Shown piece by piece: positions 61,765 through 64,000 of a stretch of DNA of 64,000 bases. The notes below the pieces were generated by a model. That model saw only the letters and a program-made list of their open reading frames with translations, had not been told where the DNA came from and did no database searches. The number at the start of each line of letters is the position of its first letter. Position 1 is the stretch's first letter. The position numbers and the translations under genes were made by a program. This DNA comes from CCMP332 sp040218795 (GTDB lineage: Bacteria > Bacteroidota > Bacteroidia > Cytophagales > CCMP332): the NCBI GenBank assembly GCA_040218795.1, contig JAVJQT010000002.1:186001-250000 (forward strand), given 5' to 3'.

Positions 61765-63774
61765 TTAAAGGGCTGTCACAACCCATTTTGCTTGCGTGAA
61801 AAAGCCTGAGGGATAAGTAATTGTTGCAATTCCACCAGACATGGTAAACACATAGGGCACAACAAGACCACAACAATCATTTATCGTTAAAATATTTGTT
61901 CCACTGCCCGAAATATTATTTCCCGCACCCCCGGCCTGTGACAATACTTTAATTGTACCGAGATAATCGATATGTAAAACAGCCGCAACAGTTGGGCAAG
62001 CGCATGGCGTATAAAAAATTACATTTGCAATTGCACCGGAACCTACCGGAATTTCATTGTCTGTTGGAGGTGAAGTTGAAGCCGTATTTATAAAATGAGT
62101 ACCATTTATTTCAGATTCTCCGGTTACGCGAACTGTTCCATTTACATCTAGTTTAGCCACCGGACTTACCGTACCTATTCCAACATCGCCAGCGCTATTC
62201 AAAATCATTTGATCTGCATTATTCATTCTGAACCGAATGTCCTGACCTGTTGGCCTATTGATATATAAATTTGGATCGAGCGAGCTACTAAGTAAATTGT
62301 AGTCATTTCCATTGCTTCCTTTAAGGTCAATTAAATTGTAATTGGGAGTTATGGCCCAACTTCCAAGTCTAATACTCGAGTTGGGCGTTGCAATTTCCAG
62401 TTCATTTTGTGGATTACTTGTACCAATACCCAATCTTCCATCATCTCTAACAGACAGAACATTTATGAGAGAAGAGTTATTGATTAATAATCCATAAGAA
62501 GCACTCGAATTTCCGGAACTGTTTATTTCCAGTCTTGCTGCAGGATTAGTTTCATTGATACCGACATCACCATTATTAGTTATACTAAAGCGATGACTAC
62601 CATTAAGAAATGTCATAAATCCCGGATTTACACCTGTATTTCCCAGATAACCAAAAGTCCAGACTGAAGAATTTGAACCGGTATTGTTGAAATCCATGAG
62701 TGTATTTCCTGCGGATGAATTCAAACTCATAATACCATCAAAAACATTGTCTGTAACGGTTAGTTTTTCAGTAGGAGTAGTAATTCCAATTCCAACATTT
62801 CCATTGAAGTCAATTGTCATTCTCTCGATCTGATTATTTATTAAGCCCCCTGTGTGAAAACTAATTTCACCGAACTCTCTTAATTCAAGTCTGTCAACAG
62901 CGCCTGAATAACCATTCCTGATGTAAATTGCATGATGCGGATCGTAGGCCCGAATTATTCCACCACCTGCACTATCCATTAAAATATTACCGGTATTGTA
63001 AATTCTACCTGTTGTTAATGAATCTGAAATTATTTCACCCTGTGCGTTTAGGGCACTGCCTGTACCTGCGTTGAAAATATTGACAACAGAATTTGAGTTG
63101 CCCGGATTAAAATTCATAAATACAGCAGCGTTTCCAGCGGTACCCCCATGGCCTCCAAAAACCCCGGATCCCTGACCATCTGCCTGACCATAAACTCCAT
63201 GAGAATTAAGTCCACCAAGAGGATTGATTGAATGAAAAAACCCGGCTACATCACCTGTACCGGTATTAATTCCGGATATGGCATAATCACCACCATTGTT
63301 GCCACTGGTTATACCTGCAATAGCGGTTTCAGAAGATGTTACTTCTAAGTTAGCCGAGGGATTGCTCATTCCTATTCCCAGTTTACCTGTAGAGGTTAGC
63401 CTCATGTATTCTATAGAATTCGTTCTAAATGCCAGGTCCTGAGCATCGTTTGTTCCTAAATAATTTAATGCAGGGTTGGTTCCGGAATTTCCATTCAATA
63501 ACCAACCGGGCGCAAGCTCAGTCCAGCCCGACCCTGTCCAGAAGAATATTGATTGTTGGATAGTATCGTATACACAAAGTCCATAATCCGAAGCTCCTAA
63601 AGCAAAATCTCCAATATTTACCCTGGGAAGAAGCAAACCTAAAGGCTGACCAGCGTTGTGTAAATCAAGTAAGGCATTGGGGTTCGGAGTGCTTGTTCCG
63701 ATTCCTGTATTATTTTGAGCTTGTGCTTCATGCAATAGAAGCAAAATCACTAACACAGTGTAAAATCTTTTCAT
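61765..63774 (-). CDS. NVGIG-family fibre protein with a substituted C-terminus
   Basis: A 669-residue exported protein: signal peptide about 1-19 (ending AQAQN), NNTGIGTSTPNPNALLDLH and LGLLLPRVN, as in the neighbouring genes. NVGIG-type blocks run to about residue 560. The last 100 residues differ from every other member: they contain CACP and CC cysteine pairs and end FTMSGGIATITYPSGF...VVTAL, with no S74 domain or coiled coil. Because an S74 remnant lies directly downstream, the present C-terminus probably replaced an S74 end, or the S74 end was cut off by mutation. Likely a shorter surface protein; function unknown. Confidence 0.8.
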   Translation of the reverse strand: MKRFYTVLVILLLLHEAQAQNNTGIGTSTPNPNALLDLHNAGQPLGLLLPRVNIGDFALGASDYGLCVYDTIQQSIFFWTGSGWTELAPGWLLNGNSGTNPALNYLGTNDAQDLAFRTNSIEYMRLTSTGKLGIGMSNPSANLEVTSSETAIAGITSGNNGGDYAISGINTGTGDVAGFFHSINPLGGLNSHGVYGQADGQGSGVFGGHGGTAGNAAVFMNFNPGNSNSVVNIFNAGTGSALNAQGEIISDSLTTGRIYNTGNILMDSAGGGIIRAYDPHHAIYIRNGYSGAVDRLELREFGEISFHTGGLINNQIERMTIDFNGNVGIGITTPTEKLTVTDNVFDGIMSLNSSAGNTLMDFNNTGSNSSVWTFGYLGNTGVNPGFMTFLNGSHRFSITNNGDVGINETNPAARLEINSSGNSSASYGLLINNSSLINVLSVRDDGRLGIGTSNPQNELEIATPNSSIRLGSWAITPNYNLIDLKGSNGNDYNLLSSSLDPNLYINRPTGQDIRFRMNNADQMILNSAGDVGIGTVSPVAKLDVNGTVRVTGESEINGTHFINTASTSPPTDNEIPVGSGAIANVIFYTPCACPTVAAVLHIDYLGTIKVLSQAGGAGNNISGSGTNILTINDCCGLVVPYVFTMSGGIATITYPSGFFTQAKWVVTAL

Positions 63775-63911
63775 CCTATCTCATTTAATTGCTATAATTC
63801 CAGCAATAGAATAGGGCTAAAGATACATTTCTAAATGATATTTTATTTTAATAATAGTATTATTAGAAGATGAAAATACTATAATGCTGATAATAAGGTA
63901 GTTAAATTGTA

Positions 63912-64000
63912 TTATTTGGATTCCAAAAATTCAATGCGTTTTTGGAGTTCTTCATTTTTACTATTCAATTCCTGAAGAGCTTTTACAAGCACCGGCACAA
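63912..64000 (-). CDS. C-terminal end of another S74-type fibre protein (partial)
   Basis: The last 29 codons read VPVLVKALQELNSKNEELQKRIEFLESK and then TAA, the terminal coiled coil typical of S74-domain proteins (compare LIPILVKSIQEQ in the neighbouring gene). The gene continues past the right edge. It shows that the tandem family extends beyond the window. Confidence 0.75.
   Translation of the reverse strand, partial: VPVLVKALQELNSKNEELQKRIEFLESK

Noticed and set aside
43294..64000. The fibre cluster as a prophage tail region, since S74 domains are typical of phage fibres.
   Set aside because: No capsid, terminase, baseplate, lysis or integrase genes are seen, and each full-length gene has an export signal peptide. 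Host-encoded secreted proteins fit better.

Overview
The window is a chromosomal segment from a low-GC member of the Bacteroidota, probably an environmental gliding or surface-associated lineage near the Cytophagales. Four things support this. There is a porP-gldKLMN type IX secretion (T9SS) locus, with sprE/porW and a porE-like gene nearby. The F-type ATP synthase operon contains atpB-E-F-H-A-G but no atpD or atpC, a split usual in this phylum. Two-component signalling is of the LytS/LytTR type. Promoters read TTTG-N19-TAnnTTTG, the form used by the Bacteroidota primary sigma factor. The order-level placement is an inference.

Layout. 1-4.1 kb: the end of a GIN-domain (DUF2807) gene, a histidine kinase/LytTR regulator pair, and two facing small lipoprotein genes. 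4.2-8.4 kb: hemW, then a plus-strand run of a WecA/MraY-like sugar-phosphate transferase, a DUF4271 membrane protein and a uroporphyrinogen-III synthase. 8.5-14.1 kb: a PorP/SprF-like protein and gldK-gldL-gldM-gldN, closed by a terminator. 14.1-20.9 kb: a minus-strand operon sprE/porW - PBP1A - uvrC. 21.0-27.8 kb: an M23 peptidase and a bactofilin, then an AtpZ-like gene with no normal start codon, a second small membrane protein, and the ATP synthase genes. 27.8-35.8 kb: purM, the porE-like gene, a conserved small protein, a two-gene Fe-S electron-transfer module, tRNA-Phe with its own promoter and terminator, and rluB-scpB-dksA-like genes. 35.9-43.3 kb: an isoaspartyl peptidase, a voltage-gated potassium channel, a lamin-tail-domain surface protein, asd, and a THUMP-like methyltransferase.

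43.3-64.0 kb, a third of the window, is a minus-strand tandem family of secreted fibre-like proteins. Members share an N-terminal NVGIG/GLLLP segment and repeated NxGIGT-TP blocks. Some end in a peptidase S74 intramolecular chaperone (endosialidase-type) plus a coiled coil. The members are 710, 3534, 1602 and 669 residues long, plus a fifth cut by the window edge. The 3534-residue protein carries 16 copies of a 58-residue collagen-like module. Between the 1602- and 669-residue genes lies a decayed S74 terminus with an in-frame stop and a frameshift, direct evidence of C-terminal turnover in the family.

How the genes fit together: most of the identifiable non-housekeeping content concerns building and decorating the cell envelope. 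This includes the T9SS motor and core, PorE/PorW accessory parts, a peptidoglycan synthase, an M23 hydrolase with bactofilin, a lipid-linked sugar transferase, a lamin-tail surface protein, and the fibre family. Whether the fibre proteins depend on the T9SS is unknown, because none shows a recognisable T9SS C-terminal signal.
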